Positions 50,142-59,163 are shown, counted from the stretch's first letter. The stretch: 64,000 nucleotides of DNA from RGIG995 sp045542115 (GCA_045542115.1 JAZQKK010000014.1:1-64000), one strand, 5' to 3'. Notes: generated by a model not told the origin, from the letters alone. A program made the numbers and translations.

Positions 50142-51296
50142 ATGAAAAAGAGACTGATTGCCGGCATCTTGCTTACGATTCTGCTTGCAGGATTGTGTTT
50201 AACCGGTTGTTCCGCGGGCGTAATGACGGCCAATGGGGAACAAATGAAAACGGGATATTACAGTTTTTACGTTCATTGGCAACGGGACTATTATAAAGAA
50301 CTGTTAAAAAATTACGGGTACGACATCACGGCCTCAATGGATAATTACTTTACGGAAACCGAAACGGTCCGGGATGCGATTATTTCCAGTGCGAAGACCC
50401 AATACCTTACCTTTGTTATCGTGACTGCGAAATTTGAAGAACTTGGTTTGTCTCTGACGGACGAACAACAAAACGAGATTCAGAAACAGTACGACGAAGA
50501 ATGGATTAAGGTTTACGGTGAAAAGGGAATGAAGGATATTCTCAAAACCCTGAAACTGAACAAAGAAGAATTCTTTAAACTTCTTTCTGTGGAATATAAA
50601 AGTGACGCTCTTCTGGATTATTATTACGGTGAACAGGGGGTAACCCCCATCACCGACCAGGATAAAAAGGATTACTACAACGAAAACTATTATCGGTTCA
50701 AATACGTCCTTTTGGAGACACAGGGAGAAGATGACAAAGCATTGCCTGCCGACGAAATTGTCCGAAAAAGAAATCTGGCCGAAGACCTTTGCAAGAAGGC
50801 ACAAGGCGGAGAATCTTTTGAAGATATGGTAGCTCAATACTCCGAGGATTACACAAAAATAACCGACAAAATGACCGCGGAAGAAAAGAAAGCTGCGGAA
50901 GATAACAATCAAAAAGCGGTCAATGACGGGTTGATTTGTGATAAAAACGGTATTTTCAATCAAACCCTTTACAACTACTACGATATTTGTGTCAACAGTA
51001 AAATCGTATCCCGGTTGCAGGAATTGAAGGTTGGAGAAGTTTCCGTAGTCGAAATCGACAATTCCATCTGGGTCGTCAAAAAGTATGATTTAAACGAAAG
51101 TCCTACCTACTTTGAGTCCAAGGAAGATGCCATTTACCAAAGTCTTTACGGACCGGATTTCAATGACAAATATACGATGTGGTTGGCGGATTTGAATTAC
51201 AAATTCAACGATAAAGTCATTCAAGAATTGGACCCCGCCAATTTCACCGACCTGTTCTCCGAAGTTTACAATTTAGAAGAAGAAACTGCGAAATAA
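50142..51296 (+). CDS. Foldase-type lipoprotein (SurA/PrsA-like, degenerate PPIC)
   Basis: 384 residues. Lipobox LTGC (20-23) follows a KKR signal peptide. The SurA_N-like helical region runs from about 50 to 180. The following stretch (RFKYVLLETQGED, LCKKAQGGESFEDMVAQYSEDY, LKVGEVSVVEIDNSIWVVKKYDL) has the layout of a PPIC domain but lacks the HIL and GYH motifs, so it is probably a chaperone without isomerase activity. AAGGAG precedes the ATG. The membrane-anchored paralogue at 28993 has a canonical PPIC domain. Confidence 0.8.
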   Translation: MKKRLIAGILLTILLAGLCLTGCSAGVMTANGEQMKTGYYSFYVHWQRDYYKELLKNYGYDITASMDNYFTETETVRDAIISSAKTQYLTFVIVTAKFEELGLSLTDEQQNEIQKQYDEEWIKVYGEKGMKDILKTLKLNKEEFFKLLSVEYKSDALLDYYYGEQGVTPITDQDKKDYYNENYYRFKYVLLETQGEDDKALPADEIVRKRNLAEDLCKKAQGGESFEDMVAQYSEDYTKITDKMTAEEKKAAEDNNQKAVNDGLICDKNGIFNQTLYNYYDICVNSKIVSRLQELKVGEVSVVEIDNSIWVVKKYDLNESPTYFESKEDAIYQSLYGPDFNDKYTMWLADLNYKFNDKVIQELDPANFTDLFSEVYNLEEETAK

Positions 51297-51300
51297 GAAC

Positions 51301-51336
51301 AAGAGACGAAAGCACGATGCTTTCGTCTCTTTTGTT
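51301..51336 (+). terminator. Terminator of the foldase lipoprotein gene
   Basis: AAGAGACGAAAGCA (51301-51314) and TGCTTTCGTCTCTT (51318-51331) form a perfect 14-bp stem, then TTTTGTT. Confidence 0.9.
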
Positions 51337-51363
51337 GACAATGGATTAAATATATGATATAAT
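51335..51363 (+). promoter_or_regulatory. Promoter of the small membrane protein gene
   Basis: TTGACA (51335-51340), 17-nt spacer, TATAAT (51358-51363), a perfect consensus directly after the preceding terminator. Confidence 0.85.
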
Positions 51364-51393
51364 ATATTATAATCAAATTGCGGAGGTGAGAAC

Positions 51394-51789
51394 GTGAAGG
51401 TTTTTTTTCAACTTTTATTTAACGTGGTGTTTTGCACGCTTCTCCCCCTTTCCGTAGTTCTCTATGCAGCGATGACACTGCCGTTATGTTTTCCGGAAGG
51501 ATACGGAGCAAACGATTATTTTTTACATTTTACCATCGGAAGTCTCCCCTCTTGGCTCTTTGTTTTATTAGGTTATTTTGGACGACGCTTTGAAATTATT
51601 TCAACCCTTTTTGTTCGGCGATTACGGTTTGGGCACAGAATCGCCACCGTCTTCCTCTGCTTGGTTTCCATAATTTTTGCAACAATGACCAAGGTAAATC
51701 GGCATAACATTCCAATTATTCTCGGCATTACCGTATGCTGCCTGCTTCCTTCCATTCTTTTGGACTTAAAAGAAAAATATAAAAAATGA
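51394..51789 (+). CDS. Small integral membrane protein
   Basis: 131 residues starting at GTG behind GGAGGTGAG. Four hydrophobic segments are visible (about 4-27, 45-63, 81-97, 105-122), with a basic loop (GRRFEIISTLFVRRLRFGHR) between the second and third. No family recognised. It has its own perfect promoter and a terminator shared with the convergent hydrolase gene. Confidence 0.7.
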   Translation: MKVFFQLLFNVVFCTLLPLSVVLYAAMTLPLCFPEGYGANDYFLHFTIGSLPSWLFVLLGYFGRRFEIISTLFVRRLRFGHRIATVFLCLVSIIFATMTKVNRHNIPIILGITVCCLLPSILLDLKEKYKK

Positions 51790-51791
51790 TA

Positions 51792-51816
51792 AAGACCGGA
51801 AAAAATCCGGTCTTAT
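51792..51816. terminator. Bidirectional terminator
   Basis: AAGACCGGA (51792-51800) and TCCGGTCTT (51806-51814) pair around AAAAA, between the convergent membrane protein and hydrolase genes. Confidence 0.8.
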
Positions 51817-51817
51817 T

Positions 51818-52891
51818 TTATGAAATGGAAGTTTCGAATAAGGTGCATATTTCTTCCATCAGTTCGGAGTCTAATTCAAAGCATCGTTGCCACTCCGGAT
51901 AGTCCGAAAAGAACGCAACTTTGACTTCTTCTCCGTGCTCTTTTCCGCTTTCTTCCACGTAACGAAGATAATCAGCGTTCAACTGTTCCCGAAACACTTC
52001 CGCATTCCGGGAATAGAATAACCGGTCGTGTCCCCTATCTTCATAACAATGAAAAGAGATTCGAGCATCGTTCCCGAATTGTCTGAGAAATTTATCATAG
52101 CCAATCTCCGGAGAGACCGTAAGGTCGTCTCGGCTTTGAACGAACAAAATCTTTGCATCGGATTCAGACACTCCATCCAACACACTATATGTCGCGTATT
52201 CGCCAAATTTTAGGCGTTCGTACAGCATTAAATACGGAAGGCCGGTATATCCCAATACGCCCACCCGGTTATTACTTTCTTGGAGCATCAAATCCAATGA
52301 CCGATCCGGTCCGGAGATCAGAACTGCCCCGGCAATGTCAGGATGAAGATTCAATACTGCCCCGGCAGAATAGGCACCCCAACTGTGTCCCAAAAGAAAT
52401 AACGGTAGGTTTTGATATTGAGAAACGGTAGATACGTACCGCAACGCATAGTCTAAATCGGCAACACCTTGGGGCAAACCTTCCACGGAATCGCCTTCGC
52501 TTTTTCCATTGCCGGTAACATCGTAGGAAAAGACGAGATAACCTTCCGACGTGAAATAATCGGCAAAGGGCATCATCGCATTTTGTCCACCGCATCCAAG
52601 ACCGTGGGAAAGAACGACTACACCCCGTACCGGCTGCCCGATTTTATCATATTGATAACCGGCCAACGTCTGACTGTTGTTGGAAGGAAACGTACACTCT
52701 TCAACGCGTAAGGACGCAAAGTCAGACACTTCGAATTCCGTCCAAGGAACCGGTTGATAACGTTGAGAAAATACCGTCTCGTAAACGACAACCGTTACAA
52801 CCGGCATAACGACAAAGACGTTAGCCAGCAAAATTGCCAGAACACCGAGTAATATTCTCTTTTTCTGAGATACTGCGACCTTTTGCTTCAT
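51818..52891 (-). CDS. Alpha/beta hydrolase (serine hydrolase, S33-like), membrane-anchored
   Basis: 357 residues. One N-terminal membrane segment (about 12-36) anchors an extracellular alpha/beta hydrolase. VVLSHGLGCGGQN is the oxyanion region, nucleophile Ser in LLGHSWGAYSAG, the acid in SRDDLTVSPE and catalytic His in DRGHDRLFY. It looks like monoacylglycerol-lipase or peptidase-type hydrolases; the substrate is open. A hairpin lies just ahead of its start, after the ABC exporter genes. Confidence 0.85.
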   Translation of the reverse strand: MKQKVAVSQKKRILLGVLAILLANVFVVMPVVTVVVYETVFSQRYQPVPWTEFEVSDFASLRVEECTFPSNNSQTLAGYQYDKIGQPVRGVVVLSHGLGCGGQNAMMPFADYFTSEGYLVFSYDVTGNGKSEGDSVEGLPQGVADLDYALRYVSTVSQYQNLPLFLLGHSWGAYSAGAVLNLHPDIAGAVLISGPDRSLDLMLQESNNRVGVLGYTGLPYLMLYERLKFGEYATYSVLDGVSESDAKILFVQSRDDLTVSPEIGYDKFLRQFGNDARISFHCYEDRGHDRLFYSRNAEVFREQLNADYLRYVEESGKEHGEEVKVAFFSDYPEWQRCFELDSELMEEICTLFETSIS

Positions 52892-52901
52892 ACAACCTCG
52901 A

Positions 52902-52937
52902 AAGCGAAATCGGACACAACAATGTCCGACTCCGCTT
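52902..52937 (-). other. Inverted repeat between ABC exporter and hydrolase genes
   Basis: AAGCG...TCGGACA (52902-52916) pairs with TGTCCGA...CGCTT (52923-52937). No T-run follows on the minus strand, so it may be a processing hairpin or a weak terminator ahead of the hydrolase gene. Confidence 0.5.
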
Positions 52938-52941
52938 TTTC

Positions 52942-54828
52942 TTATTTCTTCTTTAAGGATTCCTTATGGGATTGAAGCGTATATAACTGATAATATTTCC
53001 CTTTTTGGTGGAGCAACTGTTGATGCGTTCCTTGTTCCACGATCTGTCCCTTGGAAAGCAAAATAATATTATCCGCTTTTTGAATGGTAGACAACCGATG
53101 GGCGACGATAAGCATCGTTCCTATGGTCATCATCTTGTCCATAGAATTTTGAATTAAAAGTTCCGTTTCCGTATCAATATTGGCAGTCGCTTCGTCAAGA
53201 ATCATTACCGAAGGCTTGTGAATAATGGTACGGGCAAAGGACAACAACTGACGCTGGCCCGCAGAGAAATTATTCCCGCGTTCCCGGACCACTTCATCCA
53301 AACCGTTTTCCAATTTATTGATGAAGGAATCGGCGTTTACATACCGACAAGCCTCCATTACCTGTTGGTCGGTAAAGGAATCTTCCCGCAAAACGATATT
53401 ACTGCGAATCGTTCCGGAAAAGAGGAACACGTCTTGAAGCATCTGTCCGAAATGCCGGCGAAGAGACGACATTTTAATCTTTTTAATATCGATTCCGTCG
53501 ATGAGAATCTGCCCTTTTTGAATATCGTAATTCCGACAAATCAACGAAAGAATCGTGGTTTTCCCCGACCCGGTAGAGCCAACGAAGGCAACGGTCTGTT
53601 TGGGTTCCACTTTAAAAGAAACGTCACGCAAGACCCATTCTCCGGGGACATAGGCAAACCAAACGTTCTTAAATTCAATTTCCCCTCGGATTTCATCCAA
53701 TTCAATGGCGTCTTCCCCATCGGTCAATTCCGGCTGGGTATCGAACACCGTAAAAATCTTTTCGGCAGAGGCAAAGGCAGATTGAAGCCAGTTAAATTGT
53801 TCCGCCAGATTTTGAATGGGATTGAAGAACTTCGAGATGTACATATAAAAGGTCACGACCGTTCCCGCGGTAATCGTCTGTCCAAGGAAGGAAGTGTTGT
53901 CAATATATCCCTTCCCGCCCAGATAAAACAGACATAAGACCGAGGAGATATAAAGCATATAGACCATCGGACGGAAAATACCGAATACAAAAATCTCATC
54001 CTGTTTTGCTTTACCCAAGGCCTTACTCTTTTTCTCGAAATCAATTCGTTTCCGCTCTTCCCGATTGAAAATCTGGGTGATCTTGATCCCGGAAAGATTT
54101 TCCGAAAGATAAGTGTTGATATCAGTCGTTCCGTCTTTTACCTTTCGATAGGCTTTTCGGGAAAATTTGCGGAAGATTACCGTAAATAACACGATAAAGG
54201 GAACGAAACACAACACCATTAAGGTCAGCTCGTAATTGACCGACAGCATCGCAATCAGTACGCCGAAAATGATAAAGAAATTTTTCAGCAGATTAACGAT
54301 GATATTCGTAAACATCATCGAGATAGCGTTGGTATCGTTGGTCACGCGCGTTACCAATTTGCCGACCGGGGTCTGGTTCAACTGATCGTGAGACAGAGAT
54401 TCAATATGCACAAACAGGTCTTCCCGGATGGAAGAGAGTATCTTCTGTCCCGTTTTCTGTAAAACCATTGCCTGGATATAAGTGCAAATCATCGAAAGAA
54501 TCAAAACTCCGCCATAGACTGCGACGGCAATATAAAGGGAGTTTAACTCAAAATCGCTCTTTACGATTTCTTCGATATATCCAACGATTAACGGAGATAT
54601 AATGTCGTAGGCGATAGAGAAAATCATCACGATGATAACAAAGAGGAAACTTCTCCAATGGGGTTTTGCGTATACGAGAAGACGGCGAACGATTTCTCCG
54701 TCTTTCATATTTCGGTCAAAACCCACGGCTTCTTTTTTATTTTTTACCAAGGCATACGCCGCGATAAAAAGAATGGAAAGAACGCCGATAATCGCTCCGA
54801 CCAAAAGAAGAGGATAATATTCACGCAT
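52942..54828 (-). CDS. ABC exporter half-transporter, catalytic Walker B form
   Basis: 628 residues. Six membrane segments precede the nucleotide-binding domain. Walker A is GSTGSGKTT and Walker B VMILDEATANID, with the catalytic Glu. The signature reads NFSAGQRQ instead of LSGGQ. It is the partner of the half-transporter at 54821, overlapping it by 8 nt. Together they form a heterodimeric exporter of the YfiB/YfiC or TM287/288 type, where one site has lost catalysis. Substrates of this group include drugs and lipids. Confidence 0.9.
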   Translation of the reverse strand: MREYYPLLLVGAIIGVLSILFIAAYALVKNKKEAVGFDRNMKDGEIVRRLLVYAKPHWRSFLFVIIVMIFSIAYDIISPLIVGYIEEIVKSDFELNSLYIAVAVYGGVLILSMICTYIQAMVLQKTGQKILSSIREDLFVHIESLSHDQLNQTPVGKLVTRVTNDTNAISMMFTNIIVNLLKNFFIIFGVLIAMLSVNYELTLMVLCFVPFIVLFTVIFRKFSRKAYRKVKDGTTDINTYLSENLSGIKITQIFNREERKRIDFEKKSKALGKAKQDEIFVFGIFRPMVYMLYISSVLCLFYLGGKGYIDNTSFLGQTITAGTVVTFYMYISKFFNPIQNLAEQFNWLQSAFASAEKIFTVFDTQPELTDGEDAIELDEIRGEIEFKNVWFAYVPGEWVLRDVSFKVEPKQTVAFVGSTGSGKTTILSLICRNYDIQKGQILIDGIDIKKIKMSSLRRHFGQMLQDVFLFSGTIRSNIVLREDSFTDQQVMEACRYVNADSFINKLENGLDEVVRERGNNFSAGQRQLLSFARTIIHKPSVMILDEATANIDTETELLIQNSMDKMMTIGTMLIVAHRLSTIQKADNIILLSKGQIVEQGTHQQLLHQKGKYYQLYTLQSHKESLKKK

Positions 54829-56602
54829 TTTCTTCGCCCCCCTCTTCTTCCAACTTCTGCAAGTCTACCATACGGCGATAGGCTTCACATTCCGCGCAGA
54901 GACGGTCGTGGGGGCCTACGGCAATCACCTTTCCGTCGTCGATGAAGATAATCTTGTCCATTCGCTCCACGGTAGAAATGCGGTGAGCAATCAGAATCGT
55001 AGTTTTTCCGGCACGGGTCTCGCGAAGGTTTTCCAAGATAACCCGTTCGGTTTTGGTATCCACGGCGGAGACCGAGTCGTCCAAAATGAGGATCGGTGTG
55101 TTTTTTAACAAAGCACGGGCAATGGAAATACGTTGCTTCTGCCCTCCGGAAACGGTCACTCCCCGTTCGCCCAAGACCGTTTGATAACCGTCTTTGAATT
55201 CGGAGATATTTCCGTGTACGTCCGCGAGTTCTGCCATCTGCCGAATTGCAGCTTCGTCCACTTCATCTACACCAAAAGCAATGTTATTTGCAATGGTATC
55301 GCTGAACAGGAAATTGTCCTGTGGCACGTAAGCGCAAGCGGCTCGAACCTGGCGGATCGGAACGGAATTGACGTCCTTTCCATCCAAAAACAACGTTCCA
55401 TCCGGGACGTTATATCCCCGAAGAATTAAATCTACAACCGTAGTCTTCCCCGCACCGGTCTTTCCGACAAGTCCGACGTTTTCCCCGGCGTTGATGCAGA
55501 AAGATACGTTCTGCAAGGCCTCAAATTCACCGTCCGGATAACGGAAAGACAGGTTTTTAAACTCAATCGTTCCGGAAACGTCTCCCAAATCCGTGACATC
55601 GGGACGGTCAATCACGTCTTGTTTTGCGTCTAACAGTTCACTGATTCGTTTCAACGAGGCTTTGCCCCGGGACGTCATATCTACCAACTCGGAGACCGCC
55701 ATAACCGGCCACACAATAGCGTTGAAATAGCCGATAAATTCCAGCAACTGTCCGGCGTCGAATACGTCGTGATAAACAAGATAACCGCCATATCCGAGAA
55801 TAATACAAATAACCGATTCCACAAACAGCGTAACAAAAACCCGAAGAAGAGTGGACGTTTTGGTATATTCCACGTTCGCCTTTTCGTTTTCTTTGTTCAG
55901 CTGCTTGAAAGCCAATAATTCTTTCAGCTCCTTGACAAAAGCCTTGACAACCGCAATCCCGGAAAAACTTTCCTGAGAAAAATCCGAAAGATCGGAGAAG
56001 GCTTCTTGGCGGGCATCCCACTTTTTCATCATCGACGTGCCAACGATGGTCGCAATCACCAACAAGAAAGCCATCGGAATCATCGAAAGAAGGGTAAGAA
56101 GCGTATTCATCCGCCACATTTTAATCAGGGCGAGAACTCCCAGAAACAGGGCGTCAAAAAACATCATGACACCCCAACCGAAACACTCCTGCACCGTTTC
56201 AAGGTCATTGGTAAACAGGGACATCATATTCCCTACTTTGTTCACCTGATAATATTGCCGGGATAAGTCTTTACAATGATTGAACATTCGATTTCTCAGG
56301 TCGGTCTCCAAGCGAATGGCCGCGCCAAAGAAACAGACACGCCACAAAAACCGCCCCACGATCATTGCAAAAATCGTAACGATCATCGGCCGACAAATAT
56401 GATCCAAAAGAAAATTCAGGTCAAAGGGGTGCAAGTCACTGTTTATCATAACGGAACCTTCGTTCATCCCGTTGATGAGCAACTTGTACAGCTCCGGAAT
56501 CCTCAATTGGAAGTAATCCACCAAAACCAAAGCTAACAAGCCAAAGAGTAAAAGCCACGAATAGCGTAGGTAATAGCGGTTGATATGTTTTCCGAATACC
56601 AT
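54821..56602 (-). CDS. ABC exporter half-transporter, degenerate Walker B form
   Basis: 593 residues. Membrane domain, then Walker A GKTGAGKTT, signature VSGGQKQR and Walker B ILILDDSVSAVD, in which the catalytic Glu is Asp. Paired with the downstream partner, this gives one degenerate and one consensus ATP site, the typical asymmetry of heterodimeric exporters. AGGAG precedes the ATG. It is transcribed from the promoter at 56810-56838 with a leader of about 200 nt. Confidence 0.9.
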   Translation of the reverse strand: MVFGKHINRYYLRYSWLLLFGLLALVLVDYFQLRIPELYKLLINGMNEGSVMINSDLHPFDLNFLLDHICRPMIVTIFAMIVGRFLWRVCFFGAAIRLETDLRNRMFNHCKDLSRQYYQVNKVGNMMSLFTNDLETVQECFGWGVMMFFDALFLGVLALIKMWRMNTLLTLLSMIPMAFLLVIATIVGTSMMKKWDARQEAFSDLSDFSQESFSGIAVVKAFVKELKELLAFKQLNKENEKANVEYTKTSTLLRVFVTLFVESVICIILGYGGYLVYHDVFDAGQLLEFIGYFNAIVWPVMAVSELVDMTSRGKASLKRISELLDAKQDVIDRPDVTDLGDVSGTIEFKNLSFRYPDGEFEALQNVSFCINAGENVGLVGKTGAGKTTVVDLILRGYNVPDGTLFLDGKDVNSVPIRQVRAACAYVPQDNFLFSDTIANNIAFGVDEVDEAAIRQMAELADVHGNISEFKDGYQTVLGERGVTVSGGQKQRISIARALLKNTPILILDDSVSAVDTKTERVILENLRETRAGKTTILIAHRISTVERMDKIIFIDDGKVIAVGPHDRLCAECEAYRRMVDLQKLEEEGGEENA

Positions 56603-56803
56603 AAATACTCCTGCGGAAACTACCGCGTTTTCTGAGAAGAATACTTCCCGTATCGTTTCAAATTTATCATCGGACGTGTCAAAAATAAAGCGATGGCAAG
56701 GACTCTCCGCCCCACGACGACGAAGAAAGCTTTATTTGTCGCATCCCCCAACTCCGGGAAAGGATTTTTCCGTAGCAATCCATCCGATGCGACCTTCCGA
56801 CGT
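56603..56803 (-). promoter_or_regulatory. Candidate structured 5-prime leader of the ABC exporter mRNA
   Basis: The transcript should start near 56803 and run about 200 nt before the start codon. On the minus strand GTCGCATC (near 56792-56785) can pair with GATGCGAC (near 56745-56738), enclosing a GGATT/AATCC hairpin. Next AAATAAAGC and GCTTTATTT can form an AU-rich stem followed by UU, like a terminator. This is the layout of an aptamer plus expression platform, but I recognise no known riboswitch class. Confidence 0.45.
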
Positions 56804-56809
56804 AGGAAT

Positions 56810-56838
56810 ATTATAGCATAGTTCCAAGAATTTGACAA
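56810..56838 (-). promoter_or_regulatory. Promoter of the ABC exporter operon
   Basis: On the minus strand TTGTCA (56838-56833), 17-nt spacer, TATAAT (56815-56810), with TGC extending the -10. Confidence 0.75.
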
Positions 56839-56962
56839 GTACAGAAAGGGATTTGTTTATCTTTTTTCAAACATTTGTAAAACAGGGAAAAGCAAAGGGA
56901 ATATTTTACGTTGGGAGTCAATAAAATGCAGTATAACCAACAATCGGAGAAAGGTGATTGAA

Positions 56963-57514
56963 ATGTTTATTTTCTCGACGAAACTGACCAAAACAAAAAT
57001 TCTTACCGCCGCGTTAATCAGTGCCTGCCTGGTATTGCTGCTGCTGATTTCTCTGCCCACGGGAGTAAAAGCATCCAAGGACGCAGTAAAGGGAGAAACC
57101 AACGAAGAACGCATCGAATATCTGCAAACCTTCGGCTGGCAAGTCTCTGCCGACCCCGTGGAAGTGGTAAGCATCACCATCCCCGAAGAATTTGACCAAA
57201 CCTACAATGAATATAACCAACTGCAAATCAGCCAGGGATTTGACCTTTCCGGTTATCGGGGTGATGATGGAACCCGGTATACCTATACGATTTCCAACTA
57301 TCCTAACGAGACCTCGGCCCAGGTTTTAGCCAACGTTATCGTCATTGACGACCAAATCGTAGCCGCGGACGTATCCAGCGTGTCTTCGGGCGGGTTTATG
57401 CACACCCTTCAAATGCCGGAGAAAACAAATTCCGAAGTAATGGACACGGAATCCAATTCCACGGGACTGACAAAAGACGAAATGTTAGATTCTCTGGGAA
57501 GTGGGTCAAAATAA
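56963..57514 (+). CDS. DUF4830-type membrane-anchored protein
   Basis: 183 residues from the ATG behind AAAGGTGAT. One membrane segment (about 10-35) is followed by an extracellular domain: ERIEYLQTFGWQVSADPVEVVSITIPEEFDQTYNEYNQLQISQGFDLSGYRG, the DUF4830 pattern as I recall it. The C-terminus is a Ser/Thr-rich tail. Function unknown. It lies 81 nt before the next gene, which has its own promoter. Confidence 0.75.
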   Translation: MFIFSTKLTKTKILTAALISACLVLLLLISLPTGVKASKDAVKGETNEERIEYLQTFGWQVSADPVEVVSITIPEEFDQTYNEYNQLQISQGFDLSGYRGDDGTRYTYTISNYPNETSAQVLANVIVIDDQIVAADVSSVSSGGFMHTLQMPEKTNSEVMDTESNSTGLTKDEMLDSLGSGSK

Positions 57515-57527
57515 TACAATTTCGCCC

Positions 57528-57556
57528 TTGACATCCACCGGAAATAGTGTTATAAT
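57528..57556 (+). promoter_or_regulatory. Promoter of the secreted anchored protein gene
   Basis: TTGACA (57528-57533), 17-nt spacer, TATAAT (57551-57556), a perfect consensus. Confidence 0.85.
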
Positions 57557-57595
57557 AATCAAGTAAGATTAGATAGCCCTTCGGGAGGATGATTT

Positions 57596-58258
57596 ATGAA
57601 AAAAATTATCGCTCTGGTTTTCGCTCTGCTCTGCGTTTTCAGTCTTTCGCTGACGTCCTTTGCCGCATCGGAACTGACCGCATTGCTCAGCGAAAATTAC
57701 GATTCGACTCTGTATACGGAAGAATCCTACCAACGATACCAAAAAGCTTTGAACAAAGCCGTCAAGGTAAATGAAAACGACTTTGCTACCGCAGAAGAGA
57801 TCCGTCAGGCAACTGAGGAACTGAAAACCGCGAAAAACGGTCTGGAACTTATTTTAAATCGGGAACCGTTGCTCACCTACGTGGATGGCATTGACGGGTT
57901 CCTTCACGGAACCGGATATATCCTTTCCGAAGATACCGAGAAAATTTTGACCGAGGCGAGAAAAGAATTTTTAACGTTGTATGAAAGTAATTCGTTGACC
58001 GCGGAACAGCTTTCAACGGCAGCAACAAAATACAATAACGTCACGGCTCTTGCGGAAGATTCCGCGGTGGTTCAAAAGTTTTCTTCCAAAGATGCAGGAA
58101 AAGATATTACCGTCCCCACAAAAGTAATCAGCAGCACACAAGGATTGGGAAAAGTAACGGCCATCCGTCTGACAATGCTTTGGATCGGTGTGGGACTTTT
58201 TGCGCTGGGGGTTACAGCCTCTGTTCTCTATCTAAAACCGCCGAAGTTTTTAAAATGA
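57596..58258 (+). CDS. Exported protein with a C-terminal membrane anchor
   Basis: 220 residues. Signal peptide with cleavage after SFAAS (about residue 24). A helical FIVAR-like stretch follows (YTEESYQRYQKALNKAVKVNENDFATAEEIRQATEELKTAKNGLE), a module common in Gram-positive surface proteins, then a second similar helical pair. One membrane segment (about 192-214) and a short basic end complete it. It is likely a cell-surface protein anchored at the C-terminus. No catalytic motif seen. Confidence 0.75.
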   Translation: MKKIIALVFALLCVFSLSLTSFAASELTALLSENYDSTLYTEESYQRYQKALNKAVKVNENDFATAEEIRQATEELKTAKNGLELILNREPLLTYVDGIDGFLHGTGYILSEDTEKILTEARKEFLTLYESNSLTAEQLSTAATKYNNVTALAEDSAVVQKFSSKDAGKDITVPTKVISSTQGLGKVTAIRLTMLWIGVGLFALGVTASVLYLKPPKFLK

Positions 58259-58263
58259 ACATT

Positions 58264-58298
58264 AAAGCATCCTTCACCTGAGAAGGATGCTTTTTTTT
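58264..58298 (+). terminator. Terminator of the exported anchored protein gene
   Basis: AAAGCATCCTTC (58264-58275) and GAAGGATGCTTT (58282-58293) form a perfect 12-bp stem with a run of eight Ts. Confidence 0.92.
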
Positions 58299-58300
58299 GC

Positions 58301-58329
58301 TTGACAAATCCGGGGTTTTCAAGTATAAT
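58301..58329 (+). promoter_or_regulatory. Promoter of the AraC-family regulator gene
   Basis: TTGACA (58301-58306), 17-nt spacer, TATAAT (58324-58329), a perfect consensus beginning right at the preceding terminator. Confidence 0.88.
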
Positions 58330-58350
58330 GATATATGGAAAGTGAGGAAT

Positions 58351-59163
58351 ATGAATATGAGAGAAGACATCGTCACCCCGGCACGAGCGTCCCATCTTCC
58401 CTTTCAAGTCTTGATGTCGGGTATTTCTTACTGCGACGGTACGTATCATATCCAGCGACCAAATTCACCCTTGACCTGTATTGAATACGTAATTCAGGGC
58501 AAAGGTACGGTCAAGGAAGACAGTCATACGTTTACTGCAAAAGCAGGGGACGTGTATCTGTTGCACAGCGGAAGAAATCACGACTATTTTTCCGACGAGC
58601 AAGACCCGTGGATAAAAATATGGATGAATCTTTCCGGACCTGCGGTGGAGCATCTGCTTTGCGGATACGGATTGGAGTTTGTTAACCACGTGGAAGGATT
58701 AAACCTGGAAAAGGAATTTCGAAGTTGCTTTGAGACGGCATCCCGGTTTCACAACCCCGAAGAAGTATCCCGACACTGTGCCATCCTATTTCACGATATT
58801 TTGCAGCAACTATCCCTTCATCTTGCCTCCCGGGAAATTAAAAGCAGTTCCGCACAAAAAATAAAAAAACTTATCGACGAAGCTCCCAATTTTAACGTGA
58901 CCCTGGAAGACCTGGAACGACAACTGTTTTTTACCAAGGCACACATTATTCGAGTGTTCCGAGACGAATATCGTATTACCCCTTACGAATACATCTTGTC
59001 CGGAAAATTGCGGCTCGCAAAGGATCTACTCACGAATACGTCTCTTCCCATTTCGGAAATCGCGTTGCATTTAAACTTTTGTGATGCCCACTATTTCACG
59101 AATTTTTTCCGGACTCGTACCGGAATGACTCCGAGAGAATATCGTAACGAAAAACGAAATTAA
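58351..59163 (+). CDS. AraC-family transcriptional regulator
   Basis: 270 residues from the ATG behind GTGAGGA. An N-terminal cupin (about 35-95: YVIQGKGTVKEDSHTFTAKAGDVYLLHSGRNHDYFSD) is the ligand domain; the C-terminal 100 residues are the double HTH (NVTLEDLERQLFFTKAHIIRVFRDEYRITPYEYILSGKLRLAKDLL, then LNFCDAHYFTNFFRTRTGMTPREYR). This type usually senses a sugar and activates a nearby transporter or hydrolase operon, but none is adjacent, so its target lies elsewhere. The upstream in-frame ATG lies before the transcription start. Confidence 0.88.
   Translation: MNMREDIVTPARASHLPFQVLMSGISYCDGTYHIQRPNSPLTCIEYVIQGKGTVKEDSHTFTAKAGDVYLLHSGRNHDYFSDEQDPWIKIWMNLSGPAVEHLLCGYGLEFVNHVEGLNLEKEFRSCFETASRFHNPEEVSRHCAILFHDILQQLSLHLASREIKSSSAQKIKKLIDEAPNFNVTLEDLERQLFFTKAHIIRVFRDEYRITPYEYILSGKLRLAKDLLTNTSLPISEIALHLNFCDAHYFTNFFRTRTGMTPREYRNEKRN

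Noticed and set aside
56603..56650. A T-box in the ABC leader region
   Set aside because: The CGCGGTAG stretch recalls a T-box only in part and lies on the wrong strand for the consensus; no specifier-loop pattern seen.
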